This document shows, one piece after another, positions 4,015 to 5,666 of a stretch of DNA of 5,666 bases. The notes beneath the pieces are model-generated. The model worked only from the letters and a program-made list of their open reading frames with translations, did not search any database and was not told the origin of the DNA. Origin of the DNA: Marinagarivorans sp. UBA5870 (GTDB lineage: Bacteria > Pseudomonadota > Gammaproteobacteria > Pseudomonadales > Cellvibrionaceae); NCBI GenBank assembly GCA_002432555.1, contig DJFO01000041.1, positions 2,119 through 7,784 of the forward strand. Direction: 5' to 3'. The translations under genes and the position numbers were made by a program. How positions within the stretch are numbered: position 1 is the stretch's first letter; each line of letters starts with the position of its first letter.

Positions 4015-5666
4015 TTGTCTTTTTTCCTGCTTTTCACAGGCTCATCGCGCCGGCGTTTTCCTCCGCAGCGACTCCGTTTGTCCCACCTTGCGACTTTGGG
4101 TCCGGTGCTGCTCGTCCTCTGCGCGCTGCTGCCCGGGAAGCTTAACGCCCGCACCATGACGTTTTACGGGATCTACTACAACAATCAGGACACGGCACAG
4201 GAACTGGGCGGCATCAATCACATAGTGCAGGACGCGCAAGGATTTCTCTGGTTCGGCGGCGAAACCGGTCTCGGTCGCTACGACAGCCAACACACGCGTC
4301 TCTACCGGCACGACCCGAAGGATCCGCAAAGCATTGCGCACAACTACATACGCGCCCTCTTGGTAGATCGGGCCGGGGTGCTCTGGGTCGGCACCGAAGC
4401 CGGTCTATGCGCCTATCGGGCCGAGTTCGATCATTTCACCTGTCACCCCAACTTGAGCGATGGCGCTTTGCCCAGGAGCACCGTGCTGGCGCTCTTCACG
4501 GACGCCGCTGACAATTTGTACGTGGGTCTGCGCAGCGGTTTCTATCGAATTTCAGCGGACCGACAGAGGCTCCAATCCTATGCCCTGCCCCTTCTGGAAA
4601 ACGGGCCGCCCGATGGTAACAATGTGGTCGCCATAGAGGAGGCCCCGGCGGGCCGACTGTGGCTGGGCACCGCCGATAATGGCCTGATTCTTTTCGATCC
4701 CACCACCGGCGCCAGTAAAAGTATCGCCGCCGCACCGGGCGGCCTCACCCACAATAAAATCCGCTCCCTCGCGACGGCGGCCGACGGGCGCATGTGGATA
4801 GCCACCTACGGCGGCGGCGTCAATGTGCTGGCCACCGACGGCGAGACTTTCAGCCATTTCAACGACCCGTCCGGCGAGCCGCGGGCGCCTTTGAGCCGAG
4901 TGATTTGGAAAGTGTTCCGCGATAGCCAGGACACCATGTGGGTGGCGCCGGACCAGGGCGGCCTGGTGCACTACGCCCCGGGCGCCGGCTTCTTCGCGGA
5001 ACGCCACCGACCCTACGACCATACCAGTCTGCCGTCCAATCAGGTGCGCACCGTGTACGAAGACCGCAACGGCGATTTGTGGGTCGGCACATTCCCCTCC
5101 GGCGTGAGCTACTACAACCGGGCGACCGGCCATATCACCCACTACAAACATCGGCCGGACGACCTGGACAGTCTGAGCCATTCGTCCATCCTGGCGCTGC
5201 ACCAGGATGAGCGCGGCAACATCTGGTTGGGGACCGAAGACGGCTTGAATTTGCTGCATCCGGAAAACGGTACTTTCGAGCGTTTTCAGTACGGGCCGCA
5301 GACGCGCCTCACAGCCAAGGCGGTGCTCTCCATCGAACAATACGACGAGAACACGCTTTGGGTGGGGACCTGGTCCGGCGGTCTGCTGGCATTCGACCTG
5401 CGGCGGCGGGAATTCCGTCCGCTGGATACTCGACCGAAAGGCTCGTCTCAACAAAACAGCTTGTTCATCTGGGACATACTGCGGGACAGCCATAACAACA
5501 TGTGGATCGCCACCGAATTTGAGGGGGTGGGGTTGTACGACCGCAACACCCAGCAGTTTCAGTTTTTTTCTCACGTGGACAGCGACCCGGACTCACTGGC
5601 GAGCAACTTTGTCTGGGCCCTGCTGGAAGATGGGGAACACAACATCTGGATGGCGACCAATGCCGG
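4015..5666 (+). CDS. two-component regulator propeller (Reg_prop) sensor protein, 3' end outside window
   Basis: Frame open from 3970 to the right edge with no stop; about 550 residues visible from the chosen start. Segment LATLGPVLLVLCALLPGKLNA, ending near the first in-frame ATG (4156), is a signal-peptide core with a plausible cut after LNA, so the start must be upstream of that ATG. TTG 4015 keeps a basic n-region (RRRF...QRLR); TTG 4078 and GTG 4105 are alternatives, none with a clear ribosome site. Then come eleven propeller blades, each marked by an LWVGT-like motif at residues about 78, 123, 168, 215, 260, 308, 355, 403, 448, 496 and 544: LWFGGETGL, LWVGTEAGL, LYVGLRSGF, LWLGTADNGL, MWIATYGGGV, MWVAPDQGGL, LWVGTFPSGV, IWLGTEDGL, LWVGTWSGGL, MWIATEFEGV, IWMATNAG. 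Such proteins usually carry about 14 blades (two seven-bladed propellers), a Y_Y_Y domain, a membrane helix and a cytoplasmic histidine kinase or GGDEF output. The propeller is periplasmic and ligand-binding; the ligand and output cannot be told here. Confidence 0.88.
   Translation, partial: MSFFLLFTGSSRRRFPPQRLRLSHLATLGPVLLVLCALLPGKLNARTMTFYGIYYNNQDTAQELGGINHIVQDAQGFLWFGGETGLGRYDSQHTRLYRHDPKDPQSIAHNYIRALLVDRAGVLWVGTEAGLCAYRAEFDHFTCHPNLSDGALPRSTVLALFTDAADNLYVGLRSGFYRISADRQRLQSYALPLLENGPPDGNNVVAIEEAPAGRLWLGTADNGLILFDPTTGASKSIAAAPGGLTHNKIRSLATAADGRMWIATYGGGVNVLATDGETFSHFNDPSGEPRAPLSRVIWKVFRDSQDTMWVAPDQGGLVHYAPGAGFFAERHRPYDHTSLPSNQVRTVYEDRNGDLWVGTFPSGVSYYNRATGHITHYKHRPDDLDSLSHSSILALHQDERGNIWLGTEDGLNLLHPENGTFERFQYGPQTRLTAKAVLSIEQYDENTLWVGTWSGGLLAFDLRRREFRPLDTRPKGSSQQNSLFIWDILRDSHNNMWIATEFEGVGLYDRNTQQFQFFSHVDSDPDSLASNFVWALLEDGEHNIWMATNA

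Noticed and set aside
3968..4032. Inverted repeat AAGCAGG / CCTGCTT with a 51-nt loop
   Set aside because: Seven-base arms with a long loop are expected by chance and the second arm falls in the likely coding region.
3810..4145. Plus-strand open frames across the divergent intergenic region (3810-4145 and 3860-4159)
   Set aside because: One starts inside the Fur box; neither has a ribosome site or recognisable protein features, and both overlap the signal-peptide coding region of the propeller gene in another frame.
4552..5574. 340-codon open frame on the minus strand opposite the propeller gene
   Set aside because: It mirrors the plus-strand frame with regular Reg_prop blades, its translation shows no recognisable domain, and long antisense frames are expected in GC-rich coding DNA.

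Overview
The window looks like a stretch of a GC-rich gammaproteobacterial chromosome. The basis is a TonB-dependent outer-membrane receptor, classical Fur boxes of the GATAATNATTATC type, and a large periplasmic 'two-component regulator propeller' sensor of the kind common in marine and polysaccharide-degrading Gammaproteobacteria. The exact genus cannot be read from the sequence. No RNA gene, transposon, CRISPR array or long repeat was seen.

Layout. The left two thirds is a compact minus-strand operon read from right to left. It holds a FetA/FrpB-like TonB-dependent receptor (1717-3783), then a small DUF2218 protein (1418-1708, starting 8 bp after the receptor stop), then a 12-TM MATE-family transporter (75-1421). 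The MATE gene starts with GTG in a 4-bp GTGA overlap with the DUF2218 stop. The receptor promoter (-10 GATAAT, -35 TTCAAA) is buried in an extended array of Fur hexamers at 3801-3824, so the operon should be switched on by iron starvation. At the far left edge a second Fur box (48-66), a good Shine-Dalgarno (13-18) and an ATG (5 to 3) indicate that another iron-regulated gene begins on the minus strand and runs out of the window.

The right third is a plus-strand, divergently transcribed gene with no stop in the window. It encodes a probable signal peptide followed by eleven visible beta-propeller blades with the LWVGT-type Reg_prop signature, spaced every 45-48 residues. Its C-terminal output domain (histidine kinase, GGDEF or other) lies beyond the right edge. 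Its start codon is uncertain because the only in-frame ATG falls after the signal peptide.

How the genes may work together. The receptor would import a ferric siderophore, probably catecholate-type by analogy with FetA. The MATE protein could export a siderophore, a spent siderophore or a toxic intermediate. DUF2218 proteins have no established function, but this one is translationally tied to both. Two non-coding signals deserve attention. One is a near-identical 16-mer placed 68-69 bp upstream of both Fur-linked start codons. The other is a set of alternating TTCGAC/GTCGAA half-sites, three of them at exact 11-bp spacing, in the divergent intergenic region.
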